From: Dastarcus helophoroides
Taxonomy: Eukaryota > Arthropoda > Insecta > Coleoptera > Bothrideridae
Assembly: GCA_028583605.1 (NCBI GenBank)
Contig: CM053331.1
Span: forward strand, 30,874,177 to 30,938,176
Length of the DNA stretch: 64,000 nt
Reading direction: 5' to 3'
The stretch's first letter is position 1; every line of letters begins with the position of its first letter. Shown one piece after another: positions 23,849 to 35,698 of this stretch. Both the position numbers and the translations under genes were made by a program. A model generated the notes under the pieces. The model ran no database searches. It saw only the letters and a list, made by a program, of their open reading frames with translations, and was not told the origin of the DNA.

Positions 23849-26190
23849 TTGGTTCATATAATATAGGTAGTTTTATTACATTATACAGTGACAGACACAA
23901 ATAGATTGCCTATTTTATGTAGAAATTAAATTTTCAGTTTTTAATTTAGCTTAATTAATATTTTTGATTGAAACGACTCTAATATATTCTTAGTTCTTAG
24001 CAAAGGCATGTGGTGACTTTAATGAATAGGGAAGCTGACCGGAAACCCTTTTAATTACAACTTTGCTTTCAACTGATTATATTTTAAATCCATTAGCACC
24101 AGCAATCAAAAAGTAACATTTCTTTTTGTCGTGTTTCGATTAGTCGAAAAATCGATTTAAATTCATAATTTCAAAAAAAAATTCAAATTTCTCAACATGG
24201 TTAAAATGCTAGAAAAAAAATTAAACGTTTAAGTCTTGATCCAGATGTTTGCCCAAATTTATTTTAAAGAAATCCAAATTTTTCATTTTCAAGTTAAACT
24301 TTGAATATTATTTCTTTAATGTTTAATTTCGTTTTTGCACTATTTTGATTTTTGAATTTTTCTCTTTAAATTTGGATTTTTACTCAAAGCTTCGAATTAA
24401 AATTCTAAATTAAAAGAGAACAAAAACTTCAAGATTAAACTAAAAATGTGTGTACAAAATTAGAAAAATTATTTTAATCACAAAATGGAACTTGGGCAAG
24501 AATTTTTTTTTCTGAGAATTTCTTTTGTAGCAGATAGCAGATATCGAGAATACGTTATGTGAAGGGAATAAGTAGAGTTGAGAATAGTATCTAAATTTTG
24601 AGAAAATTTAAATTTATTTTTCGAAAAGATCAGAATTTTTAAAAAATTCAAATTTCAAAAATAGGAATTTTTAAGAAAAAGTCGGTAAAAATTTTGTAAA
24701 AAATTTATTATTTCAAAATAAGTCCAAAAAACGTCGAAACTTTCAAGTCATCATCCTGAAAAGTCCAAATTCTCAAAAAAGTGTCATTTTCTTTAAGAAA
24801 GTAGATAATTTAAAAAAAATATAAAGTGTAATTTTTAAAAAAAAGTTTAGATTTCCAAAAAGTTCGAAATTTTTGGGCCATTATTTCAAAAACTAAAAAT
24901 CCACAAAAAGTTGAAATCTCGAAAAAAATGACTTTTTTTTTAGAAAATAGTTAACATTTTAGGAAAATGATCCTAATTGTAGGAAAAACCAAATTTTGAA
25001 AAAAGCCCAAATTTTCAATATAACTTAAAATTTTGGGAAATATTCAAAATTTTTAAAAAAGTCAAATTCCTAATAAAAATTGAAATCAATTAAAAAGTCG
25101 ACATTATGAGTAAAAATAAAAAAAATAAAGTTTTGTAAAGTTAATATTTGTTAAGTTAATATGTTAAAATATCTAAATTTTCAAAAAAACGCAATTTTGA
25201 GTAATAAATCGAAACTTTAAACGATCCAATTTGTAAAAAATCTTCTTCTTTGGAAGAAAGTGAAAAATTACAAAGAAATCTAAATTTCAAGAACAATTTG
25301 AAATTTGGAAGAAAATTTTGAAGAAAAGTTGAATTTTGAAGAAAAATTGAATTTTGGAAAAAGTCTAATTTTTCGGAAAAAAGCCCAATTTTCCAAGAAA
25401 TTTTAAATATGTCAATATTTTCAGAAATAATTAAAAATTTCAGAAAAAATTGAATTTTAGAAAAACTTAGACATGTGTGGTCAAAACGTGGTCAAAACGT
25501 CACGAAAAAAGGTAGATTTTGGGAAAACATGTTTTTAAAAAAGTTGAAATTTTTAACAGAAGCAAAAATTTTTAAGCAAAGTGCAAATATTATAAAAAAA
25601 CTCAAAATATCTTAAACAATAAACATTTTGGCAAAATTTTTGGTCAGAGTTTTAAAAAAAAAAGCGTAAATTTTGGATAGTTTTAATTTTTAGGCATTGA
25701 TTTTTAAGAAAGTCGATATTTTCATTAAAAAAGATTTCAAAAACATGTATTTTTGTATATTTTTAAGAAAGAGTTGATATTTTGAAAAATCCTGAAATTG
25801 TCAAATAAATGATTCAAATTTTCAACAAAAAGTAATTTTTCAAAAAAAAAATTTGATTCACAAAAGTTGTATTTGGAGAAAAAGTCGAAAATTAAAAAAA
25901 AGTATGTTTTGAAATAGCTACAAACTTTCAGTGAGTATTTTAGGTAAAGGACCAAATTTTGAAAAAAAATGTCAATTTCGTTATCCAAATTCGCAGGAGT
26001 CAAAATTTTTAAGAAAAGTCAAAATTTTCAGACTGTTAAAAATTTTCAAAAACAGGTATTTTTGTATTTTTTTGAGAAATAGTCAAAATTTTCAAAAGAG
26101 CCAATTTGTTTAAAATAAGTCAAAATTTACCAAAAAAGTAAAAATTTGACATAAAATTGGAAATTTTGAGAAATAATCAAAATTATTATA
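23847..26190. repeat. A-rich degenerate minisatellite array
   Basis: From about 24170 the AAAAAGTCGAAATTTTC-type motif dominates, with T-rich patches before 24420. A direct duplication of ten bases (GTGGTCAAAAC) occurs near 25478-25498. No credible coding sequence; the open frames here (25737-26003 minus, 25931-26113) are low-complexity. Confidence 0.65.
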
Positions 26191-27313
26191 CAAGGTTATC
26201 TTAAAAGTAGTACCATAAATTTGGGTTCGTATTTTAGAGCGTAAAATAAGACGAAAAGTCTATATAAACATGTGTCATAAAATGCTTCGTTTCCGAGTTA
26301 CAGGGTGTGGAATATTAATTCCTGATTATAGTTTTTAATTAATAATTCCAAATCGTGTACAGATATTTAAATGAAATTTGGCACAACTGCCGAGTCTATC
26401 AGAAAATCTAGGACTTAACAGAACTTAACCAGTGGTGGGTATATCGAGGGGGGCAGTGCTTAAAATGTGCCCTATTTATTTTGTGTGCACTTTTATCGCA
26501 GTTTCGTAACAAAAAAAAACTACAAACAGTTTTACGTAAAAAAGGTACTTTTACTGAAACTCGATATTGTCAGCGGTTTTCGAGTAAAATGCATTTTTAT
26601 ATCTCGATGTATTAAAAACACTCCCCCAAAAATCTCGGACATAAAGTTAGCTTTAAAATAAAAGAAAAGCCATGATATGTTTATTACCTAAAATTACAAA
26701 AAAAAATATTTTTAACTAATATTTAAGTAAAAAAAAAATATTTTGTAATTATTTAATAAATAACAAATTTAAAAACATTAGCTTTTATTTACAGACGTTG
26801 CTCAAAGTGTCCACCGGTGGCAAGAAAACATAAAAATATCAATACAATTTATTTTTTTATTTTAATGCCAACTATGTGTTACATTCCATATTTTTGAGCA
26901 AGCGCTTTTAATGCAACGAAATATAAAAATGCATGTTACTCGAAAACCGCTAACAATATCGAATTTCGTAAGAAAAACTTTTTCATGTAAAACTGTTTTT
27001 AGTTTATATTTTTGTTAAAAAATTCTCAAAAAAGTGCACACAAAATAAATAGGGCACGCTTTAAGCACCGCCCATGGTTAAGATGTGTTAATTAATTCTT
27101 AGATTTTTGGAAAGGACACTAAAGGGTATAAAGCTGTGCCAAATTTTATTTAATTATCTGTAATCGTTTCGCAACTATTGCTTAAAAACTATAATTAGGA
27201 ATTAACATTTCACACCCTGCGCTTTACGACATACGTTTGTAAAAACTTTTCGTCTTATTTTGGGCTCTAAAATACGATCCTAAATTAATGGTACTACAGT
27301 TGGAATCACCTTG
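26191..27313. mobile_element. Non-autonomous DNA element with about 450-bp terminal inverted repeats, TA target
   Basis: Left end TA-CAAGGTTATC, right end GATTCCAACTG...CACCTTG-TA; the flanking TA duplicates fit a Tc1/mariner-type insertion. The left arm (26191 to about 26650) and the inverted right arm (about 26880 to 27313) share long blocks, for example TCGTATTTTAGAGC, AAAATAAGACGAAAAG and GCCCTATTTATTTTGTGTG. The 230-bp centre has no transposase. The open frame at 26467-26661 lies within the left arm and is not a gene. It sits inside the A-rich array. Confidence 0.8.
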
Positions 27314-27790
27314 TATTTCAGGAAAACCAAAATTTTTAAAGAAAAAGTAGCAAAATTTTCATAAAAATCACAATTTTTATAAGTATAACTTTTTTTAAAT
27401 CTTTTTAAAAGTTTCTTTTTAAGAAGATCGAAATTTTCAACACAGTAAATTGGAATTTCGAGAAAAAATAAAAAATTTTGAAAAAAAAATGAATTATTTA
27501 AAAAAACTACTAATTAAAATTGGGATATAAAAAATAAATATAAAATCTCATACAAAATCGAAATTTTGATAAAGGTTAAGATTTTCAAAAAATTTAAAAT
27601 TTTCAGAAAAAAAGGTTGAATCTTAAGAAAAAATCAAAATTTTAAAAAAGGAAGTTTTGAAAAAGAAAAAATTTTGTCATGTCTAAATTTTCGAAAGAAT
27701 CGAAATTTTTAATGATAAATTGAAATTTAAAACCTCAAAATTTTCAAAAAAGTTAAAACTGAAAAAATTGTTAAATTTTGATCATAAGTG
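27314..27790. repeat. A-rich degenerate minisatellite, continuation
   Basis: Same motif family and orientation as 24170-26190; the DNA element splits the array. Confidence 0.65.
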
Positions 27791-29195
27791 TTACTAATAT
27801 CAATAAATAGTGGCTGCAGCTATAGTGTAAAACATAGAGATTTTAAAATAAAATGAATATGGACATCATCAATTTGTAAGGTGGGGGGACGCTTACCTTG
27901 CTGAAGCACACGAGACTGGTTCTTAGATTCCTTTGACATTTCCATGAGGCAATTAAAAGTAACTGAAGCAACTCTTCTGATGAAAACCTTTTCGCTGATG
28001 ATTTTAATAAAATGTTTCTATCCTCATTTGAAAGAACATGGAAGGTTATGTAAATGCTTAAAATTTCACCAAAAACTAAAGTTGAACTCAGAAGTAATAT
28101 GGCTCTAAAATTTTCAACAGAAAAAGCAATTCCTAGTAACTTTTAAATCCGGCATATTTTCGAAATAATATGCACCAAGGAATTTTAGTTGAGACAATTT
28201 GTTGATAATTATTATATGAAAATATAGTTTTAATACTTCTGATTTATAGCAATAAAGTATTATTAAATATTATATAAATGGTCATTTAATGTTTGTTTTA
28301 TGTCGAACCCAATTCTCTGGATTTATGATACATATAATGCATATTGATGTGCATATAATTGTAACTGCGATGCATATTTTGCTGAAAATCTGCATATAAT
28401 ATGCGTATATTTTGTTAAAAAAGCTGAGCTTAAGTCGCTTAGTCTTTTAGTATCCACACCACTTTTGTTACTTTTGAATCTCTTCGCATGACGATTGTTT
28501 GACTAGAACAGTTTAATACGTTGAATGAACATACATCGATGTTTAGTTTTTCAACATCGATATTTTATGAACATAGTTTAACCCCAACAGACTGCAGGAA
28601 AAATGGCATATAATGTCTTTCGTATTCTTCCATTTGCACATGCGATCACATTTTCGTCATTGTAACTTTAAAAGCAGCTTTTCAAAAAGCTGAATGCGCT
28701 CGTTTCATGTCTATATGGATTAATAACCACAATATTTCGTGTTAACGCAGAAGCGTGTCCAGTTGTTGCGTGCCCAATTTGTTTTGTAAAAAGTGCGACT
28801 TGGAAGTTACTAATAGCAACACGATTTTTCGCTAAACACCAAACTAAAAATAACTTCATATACTTATTGAAGAAGTTTAGAGCCCAATAATCTGTTAAAA
28901 AATTCTCCTATTGAAATCGATATAAAGTGCTTCCTTTTAATTTGTATGTGCTCGGGGCGACAAACAGATAGCAAGTAGTTTTATTTAAGCCAGAAGAACA
29001 ATCCTTGCTGCTAATTGTTGACGAATAGAGAAAAGATACAAAGAATTATCCCTTCTAAAGCATTTATTAAATAAGTTAAAAATAAGGTTCTCGATCAGTG
29101 TGTGATTCATTTTATGAGAGTAGAGTATGATATGAGTGCATAAGTTTTTAATTTATATTTATGCTGATAAAATATTTTTAAATCATAATTTTAAC
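27791..29195. other. AT-rich intergenic DNA before the CR1/Jockey-like relic
   Basis: 28290-28440 is dense in TGCATAT words (several ATGCATATAATATG-like steps), probably simple sequence. Two CATCGATGTTT/ACATCGATATT words lie at 28534-28566. No protein recognised, including the 63-codon minus frame at 28668-28859. Confidence 0.35.
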
Positions 29196-30745
29196 CCACC
29201 TTCAAGTTGCCCAAAGAGCCCCCACGTCGCTATGGTTTTTAAGAAGTGCGCCCCAGAGTTGACTCCTGTCCTAAGCAAATTGTTCACACTCTCTTACAAC
29301 AAAGGTGTATTCCCTAACATCTGAAAATCTGCTAGGGTGCAGCCTGCCCCTAAAAAGGGAAATAGGAATCTGGCTAACAACTATCGCCCTATATCCTTGT
29401 CACCTGTTATATCTAAAGCGATGAAAATGTTAATCAACATTGAGATTCTCAAATATCTGGATGAAAATAGAATCATCTCCGACAGGCAATACGTTTTAAA
29501 GAACAATGTTCCACTGGCCATCTACTGGCATATGTTACTCATATCTGTAACTCAGCTATGGAAAAACATGGTGAGACTAGGATTGTGACATTGGATATCT
29601 CAAAGGCTTTCGACAGAGTCTGGCATCGATCTTTCCTCGCCAAATTATCATTTTATGGTCTTCCTCCTAGATTCTGACATTTGATATCCAATTTTTTAGC
29701 TGACAGATCTCCTTAGGTCGTCGTCGATGGCATCTCATCCGAGACATTTGCGATTAACGCAGATGTGCCTCAGGGGTCTCCTACTCTATTTCTGTTACAC
29801 ATAGAAGATCTCTTAGCTTTAACTTCCAATCCTATATACAGCTGCGCTGATAATAGTAACCTTGTGTCATATTTTTTCTGCGACAAACCATTATCTATCG
29901 CTGCTTCAGATCGACTAAGGGAACAGCAGTTACAAACGACTAATCGGGATCTCGAGATTATTCTGGAATAGGATAAAAACAATTTGGTCGACTTCAAGGT
30001 TTCAAAAACTCAGGCTGCGGTTTTCTCTAAGAAAACATTAAGGGATAATGCAACAAACATACTAATGGACAATAAAATCCTTCCGATGGGATCTAATTTA
30101 TTTATTCTAGGAGTGAATGCAAGCACTAACTTCTCTTGGGACGATCATGTGCGTGCCACTGCCAAATTCGCCTCTCAAAAGCTAGGCTTTCTTTTTAGAG
30201 CTAAAAAGTACTTCAGATCTCATTAGCTATTTACACTATACATAGCCCAAGTTAGGCCAACACTAGAATACTGTTCTTATGTTTAGAGTTCAGCCCCAAA
30301 ACACACTTTAGCTCTCTTGGATTCAATTCAAAGAAAAGCCATTCGCCTAATGGATGACGAGAGTCTGACTGATTCACTCGAAACACTAGAGCACAGGCGT
30401 ATGGTCGGTGACTTGTCTCTTTTCTACAAGTACTATGGACATGGAAGATGCTTGCAGGAACTAATAGGATTGATTCCCCCAAGGGCAAGATTCTTAAAGC
30501 ATACTAGACAGTCGGAGACAGCAAACTCCTATGCAGTCCAGCTTGACACAGTGAGGACTTCTGTCTACAGAGACTTTTTTTTTCTATAGAACTTCCAAGT
30601 TATGGAACCTATTACCGAAAGGAATTTTCTTCAAAAATTACAACTTATCCTTGTTTAAGGAGGTGGCTCATCGACAGCTATCCTTGTTTTCGCATCCTAC
30701 TCGCAGTGCTTTAAAAACATAATGGGTTACCCCTTTGCGAGTGGA
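29196..30745 (+). pseudogene. CR1/Jockey-like non-LTR retrotransposon relic (copy 1)
   Basis: Five-prime truncated in the RT domain. In order: VFKKCAPELTPVLSKLF (29230-29285), NNYRPISLSPVISKAM (29376-29425), TLDISKAFDRVWH (29589-29625), VPQGSPTLFLLHIEDLL (29766-29815), the catalytic YADD decayed to CADN (near 29850), DFKVSKTQAAVFS, LGVNAS--FSWDDH (30108-30150), ALLDSIQRKAIRLMDDESL (30312-30368), a HRR-YYHGRC-type tail block, then a final SKLWNLLP-like segment and FKNIMGYPF near 30710. A run of stops and frameshifts splits it. About 500 codons remain of a much longer ORF2. Sister copy at 18212-19107. Confidence 0.8.
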
Positions 30746-30894
30746 TTAAACTTAAAAAAAAAGATAATGGAACACCACTCCACAACTTTAATTTTGCTGA
30801 AGTAGAAACAAAATATTGGTTAGGTTATGCTTTTTTTAATTAATACTTTTTTGGCTTAAAAAATAGCCAATAGCGACAAAAGATGATCAACAAA
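30746..30894. other. 3' flank of the CR1/Jockey-like relic
   Basis: Begins with an A-rich AAAAAAAAAGATAATGG stretch, which may be the degenerate 3' repeat tail of the retrotransposon. Confidence 0.4.
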
Positions 30895-31195
30895 TTATGT
30901 CCCAAGAAAGATTAAAAAACAATCATAGTTTGTTCTAACTCTTTTAGATAACACAGAGCTATTACCTTCAGAGATAGTAACTCTTTGAAGATGATGGATT
31001 GATTATCAAGACGCGTTAGAGCAACAATTGTTGTGTTGTTTACTGTTTCTTGGATTCTATTTGAAGTTTCGATAGTGAAGCTATCATCCTTAGAGAGATA
31101 CTCTCTCTGATGATAATAGCTTGCCCATCGAAATGCATTAGAGTAACTAGTATTTTTTAACCTTTGTTGGTTTCAGGGGAATTTTAGTATAAATT
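30895..31195 (+). mobile_element. Family B cluster, nested or tandem hammerhead-like copies (B3)
   Basis: Contains TGTCCC-AAGAAAGATTAAAAAAC, then two plus-strand ribozyme-like cores: TTTGAAGATGATGG...GACGCGTTAGAGCAAC (30985-31043) and CTCTCTGATGAT...ATCGAAATGCATTAGAGTAAC (31101-31150), then TTGGTTTCAGGGG. A minus-sense fragment (GAAGCTATCATCCTTAGAGAGATAC) sits between them. In the second core the stem I pairing CTCT/AGAG and a self-complementary TGCA loop are kept while stem II is lost. Confidence 0.6.
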
Positions 31196-32017
31196 CAAAG
31201 AAATATAACACACTTACAAAATTAAATTTAATCCATTTAAAATCCAAATTTTTGGCAATATAAACAAACGAATAAGGCATGAAACGAAAATTTCGTGATC
31301 GAATTAGTAATTTTTATCTACAATTTGAAAACTAAACGAAAAACCTTTTAGATGAACCGAAAATGTTAAAAAATATTGGAGGGAATAAAAGTAAAATGCC
31401 AAAAAAAATATTTCGGAATTAAAAGTAAAACAGCCAATAAATTACAATATTTTTAAAAATGCCTTGAGTTTAAAATTTTATTTTCAACCAACAAATTTTA
31501 AAATCGAAATTTGAACATACAGTCAAATTTCCCTATAACGAATTTCTCTATATAACGAATCTTTTCAGGGCAAATTTACACGTAATATTACCTCCCTACA
31601 ATGAATTTTTGAAGCAAGTGTTTTCAAAGTTTAATTAGTTTAAATAATGGCTTTCCCTTCAGAGAAAGTTCTTAATACTTCATGCTAATGACATTGTTTC
31701 TTTGTTTATAATTGCATTTTGTCTAAAATAAGTAAGTACTCAATTTTTTGGATACCTCATGGCAATGACTTTATTTACCTGCATATGTATAAAGGGGATT
31801 TACAGTTTGGGAACATACCTGTACTTGTTTTTAGTGCGTTAAATAAGTGCCAAGTAGTTTTTGAACAGCAAACATTTTTTAAATTCTCTCTCTTCAAACA
31901 GAAATAACAGATATTTTTAAATTAAATTTAGTTTATCTACATATGTTTGTTTATATATTTTTAAATAAATATGTAATATAAAATTATATATGTGATTTGT
32001 GCATTTTTAGTGCTACT
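31196..32017. other. AT-rich intergenic DNA
   Basis: No recognised gene. 31520-31620 contains CCCTATAACGAATTTC and CTATATAACGAATC, two related words about 25 bp apart. Nothing else can be supported. Confidence 0.35.
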
Positions 32018-32168
32018 TTCTGGAAACTTCTGGAAACTTTTTCCTAGAGAGCAACCGCTTCGCTAGGTGGCAGTGTTTCAACTTTGCTATTTCAGCTACC
32101 TATGATTCACTAAACATGCCTGAAGGGGTGCATGAATTTGTAGTCTAGGTTGCATTCCACTTGCATAG
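32018..32168 (+). mobile_element. Family A repeat fragment without ribozyme (A2)
   Basis: Matches 46370-46495: GGAAACTTTTTCCTAGA, CTTCGCTAGGTGGCAG, CTACCTATGATTCACTA and GTAGTCTAGGTTGCATT. It stops just before the half of the monomer that carries the hammerhead. Confidence 0.75.
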
Positions 32169-32995
32169 TCTCTGTAGCGAATTTTTTTGTAGGTTCTGAG
32201 AATTCGCTTTAGGGAGGTTGGCTGTAGTTGAAATATTAATGTCAAAAAGATTCCTAGAAATGTCGTATTTATATTTAAAATTTTGAGTGAAAGCTACTTA
32301 ATTATATTTTACGAGAGAAGTAGAAATGTTGTTTCAACTTTCAACTTGTTTTCCAAGTCTTGTAATTTAAAGTTGCCATTTCGAGGTTTTTAAAACTTCC
32401 AGCAAAAATTCAAAATACCAAATTTAAGTAGCAGGGGTGTGCACCTTTGGTTTTACCAGCAGAATTATTTTTATTACAAATTGTGTATGTCTTTGTAATC
32501 GTTTTTTATACATTAGGGACGGGGGTGAGCCTTACAAAAGACTTTGCCAGTTCTCGCCACAAATAAATAACCTTTGAGTATAAAGTAATATTTTATAGGG
32601 TGTCAGTTTACAAGAAACATCTTTGTATTCTTTTGTATCCCAATTTAATATCACATTACTGTTTCTCGGAAGCGGTTCTCCCGTTTACTTTCCGAATTTT
32701 GTCCTTTCTTTTTAACTAAATTACTGTTAACCCTTGTCCACCTTTTGGCAAAAAAAGATATATAACGTCCTGAAAGCGTCATGTACATCGAAATGTCGAG
32801 CGATTTAATGTTTTTTAAAGCAATAAATATTTAAGTGTCGATGGAAGGACGAAAGTTAAAGCTCCAGCACTAATGTTGCTCGTAATTTATTACTTATTCT
32901 TACAGCGTTCGTTGATCTTTTATCTGTGCCCAGGCCACAATTAAATTATGTTCTTAATAATTAATAGCCATTCCAACAGATTTTTTTCTTTTTTC
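32169..32995. other. AT-rich intergenic DNA
   Basis: No gene or repeat recognised in this stretch apart from T-rich tracts near 32985. Confidence 0.35.
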
Positions 32996-33170
32996 TTTGG
33001 TAGAACGGACTGGTCCTTGGTTATCTTTAAAAATTGAAATACCAATCTTATCCCTTGAAACAAAGAAAGATTAAAAAACACAACAAATGTTGCTCTAACG
33101 CGTTAGAGTAACCTTCGTGGTGTTTTTTAATCTTTCTTGGTTCCAGGGGACAAAATTTGTATTTCAATTC
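32996..33170. repeat. Family B perfect-palindrome variant lacking the ribozyme core (B4)
   Basis: Left arm GAACGGACTGGTCC, AATTGAAATACCAATCTT, CAAAGAAAGATTAAAAAACA; right arm is its inverse (TTTTTTAATCTTTCTTGG, AGGGGACAAAATTTG). The arms meet at TGCTCTAACGCGTTAGAGTA (33091-33110), a palindrome centred on ACGCGT. That centre equals the stem III/stem I strand of the family B hammerhead, mirrored, with CTGAAGA, stem II and GAAA absent. Confidence 0.75.
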
Positions 33171-33432
33171 CTATAAACTTCAATTTACATAGATTTTGAA
33201 TGCAAGTGAGTAGTATTTAGGTAGACAGCAAAAGCGATAAAGGCCAAAAAATAATTTGGAAATAAATAATTTAACAAAATGTAATTATAAAATTTAGTTG
33301 GGAATTTTCTAGAAAATTTGATAAGGGGAAGCGACCGAGATAATAAATCAAACGGCACATAAGCGCTCCAGAAATTTCGGCAAACGATAAGCCTTATCTG
33401 CTGGATTTTTCTAGGACCCTAAACGGGATCTA

Positions 33433-35519
33433 TACTGAGTGTCTCAGTTGTATTATTCCAATGGCATATCTCCATTAGTTAATAAGATATAAATTTAAAA
33501 TTTGCGTCATCTAATTAACGCTTAAATTTCTTTACACTGAGCTTAATATTAATATTCTGTCACTTCCGGTTTAACCGAAACGACCCTAACTTTCTTATTT
33601 TAAAGGACATTTAGTATATTTTTCTTGAAATTTGAATTTTTTTAAAATTCCCTTTCCAATTCCATTACACTTTGTATTTTGGATCTAAAAAAGGAAGTGA
33701 AATCGAACTTTAAATGATAGATGAAATGATCCAAACTAAAACGAATCAACACAGGAAAACTGAAGCAGGCTTTGAAAATATTTGAAAAAGTGTTTACTTT
33801 CTAATGTTGACAGTTTATTATTATTGATTTGTACAAAAAATTTAAAATTGCTTCGATCAAAAGTGGCATTAATAATGAATAACGACAATTTTTCAAATGT
33901 AGAAAAGTTACAAATGATCCTAATTTATCGTGACTGTGGGCAAAATAGGCGTGATGCGTTACGTGTTTATGGAGTCCTGATAGGCGTATGCCAAGTGATA
34001 TGTATTTTACCCGTTTGGCCTCAAATTTAGCCATATATAGGGCTTTCTCAAAAAAACAGACTGTTTTTAAAGAAAAGACTGCTACTGAAGAAGAGCACAG
34101 TTTTGCTGTTTTAGGAAGTGTGTTTAATGATCCACATATTTCAATTCGACAAATTGAATTAGAATGTGATGTTGCTCGTTCTTCTATTTAGCGAATCCTA
34201 AAATCCGCCAAACTTCGACCTTTTAAAGTCCATCTGCATCAACGATTGGAACTAGGAGATTATGAAAGAAGAATGGCATTTCTTGCATGGCTGGCGACTG
34301 CTCGTGAAGATGCCATTATTAGCTCAATATTATGGACAGATGAGAGTCGTTTCCATGAATTTGTAAATCGGCACAACTGACATTATTGGTCTTAGGACAA
34401 TCCTCATTGGACAAAAGAGACTAATTTTCAAAGAATTTGGGGAATCAATGTGCGCTGTGGCATGATCAGTGTGTATATTCTTGGGCCAAAATTTTATGAA
34501 GGAACCTTAACTGATGCGGTATACTTAAATTTCCTTCAGGGTGAATTTTTAGACTTCCTTGAAAATGTTCCACAGAAGGTACATATCAATATGCATTTTC
34601 AACAAGATGGAGCACCCTATCACAATTCTAGAGCTGTAAATAATTATTTAAATCAAATTTTTCCAAATAAGTGGATCGGAACCCATAGACCAATAAAATG
34701 GCCTCCAAGATCACCATACCTAACGCCGATAAATTATTTTCTCTGATGGTATTTAAAGGATAACGTATGCCAGACACCTCTTGCAGACTTAGAAGACTTA
34801 ATAAATAGAATTAGGAATGAATGCGAAGCTCTTAATGTCCAGTTATTAAGAAGTGTTACCATTCGTGAACTTTTGCATCGAGTCGAATGATGCGTTGAAT
34901 CAAGTGGACAACACTTTGAACAATTTCTTTAACATTATTTTTCGGTGTTTATGGTTCTTGTGTCAATTAGATATTCGTAAAGCACGTTCTCTTATAAACA
35001 AAATTATTGTATTTCCTTCTAATTAAAAAAATTCAATCAAACATATTTTTTTATCGTTTGACTCTCAACAAAATATTTGTAAAATCACACTTATCCGAAT
35101 AACTATTCTTTTTAACAGAAAACTCAAACACACATATCTTGAGAGGTGTATCTTAGCAACTCTATAATTTAAATACAAAGCAAAGCACATTATTTTCATA
35201 AATGTCGACAAAATCGATTTTATACTATTTAAAGTTTGATTTCGCCCCCTTTCTTATTGTTAGATCGAAATTACAAAGTGTAATACTTTATTAAAAAAAA
35301 ATTCATACGTAAATTTTGAATTTTGACAAAAATATACTAGGTGTTCTTGAAAATAAGAAGTTTAGGATCGTTTCCGGTTAAACCGGAAGTGGCAGAATAT
35401 GAATATTAGGCTCAGTGTAAGAAGCTTTAGATGTTAAGTAAACACCGCAAATTTTAAATTTGTATCTTATTAACTAACGGAGATATGTCATTGGAATCAA
35501 ACAACTGAGACATTCGGTA
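33433..35519 (+). mobile_element. Tc1/mariner-superfamily transposon, about 170-bp TIRs, TA duplication
   Basis: Ends TACTGAGTGTCTCAGTTG and, inverted, TACCGAATGTCTCAGTTG, with TA at 33431-33432 and 35520-35521. TIRs extend to about 33603 and start again near 35352, sharing CATATCTCC-TTAGTTAATAAG, TTTAAAATTTGCG and ACACTGAGC-TAATATT. A subterminal palindrome ACTTCCGGTTTAACCG lies about 130 bp inside each end. It carries one dead transposase gene. The target was the TATA box of the host LTR. Confidence 0.88.
33875..34932 (+). pseudogene. Tc1/mariner-type DDE transposase, inactivated
   Basis: Begins MNNDNFSNVEKLQMILIYRD, a helix-turn-helix start, shifts frame near 33980, and then stays in one frame to TAA at 34930. 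Stops interrupt at 34189, 34378, 34393, 34744 and 34888. The first catalytic Asp is in WTDESRFH (codon 34339), the second in QQDGAPYH (34606). The third site reads PPRSPYLTP, a Tyr (TAC, 34717) where the family has Asp or Glu. Exactly 36 residues separate the second and third positions. The C-terminal block IRNECEALN...SGQHFEQFL is typical of these insect transposases. About 350 codons, near the family's usual length. Dead by stops, frameshift and the lost catalytic acid. Confidence 0.85.
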
Positions 35520-35698
35520 TATATGGGGTCCGGTCGGCTTTACTTCAGTTAGTTACTGAGTTAGTTAGAAGTCATTGAATAAGTAAGTTAATTTGAACAG
35601 TGTTAGTAAATTACAATTGCAGTGTTCCGAGTTCAGTTTAGAAATAAAGTGGATACAATTCACCAAGTGTTAATCATTCGAACCGATAACGCGCAACA

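Larger units (their letters stand above)
33280..35698 (+). mobile_element. LTR of the same gypsy-type family, split by a mariner-like element (LTR-3)
   Basis: 33280-33432 matches the inverted U3 of LTR-1/2: TTTCTAGAAAATTTGATAAG, GGCACATAAGCGCTCCAGAA and CGGCAAACGATAAGCC. 35522-35698 is the downstream part: GGTCCGGTCGGC, CAGTTAGTTACTGAGTTAG, GAAATAAAGTGGATACAATT with a poly(A) signal, and CGATAACGCGCAACA at the end. The two halves are separated by the transposon at 33433-35519. The right flank is ATAT, as in LTR-1, but the left flank AAAA does not match. Confidence 0.78.

Noticed and set aside
31101..31150. Possible intact family B hammerhead with CTGATGA core
   Set aside because: Stem II arms no longer pair (ATAATAGC against CCCATC), so it was listed only as part of the decayed cluster.
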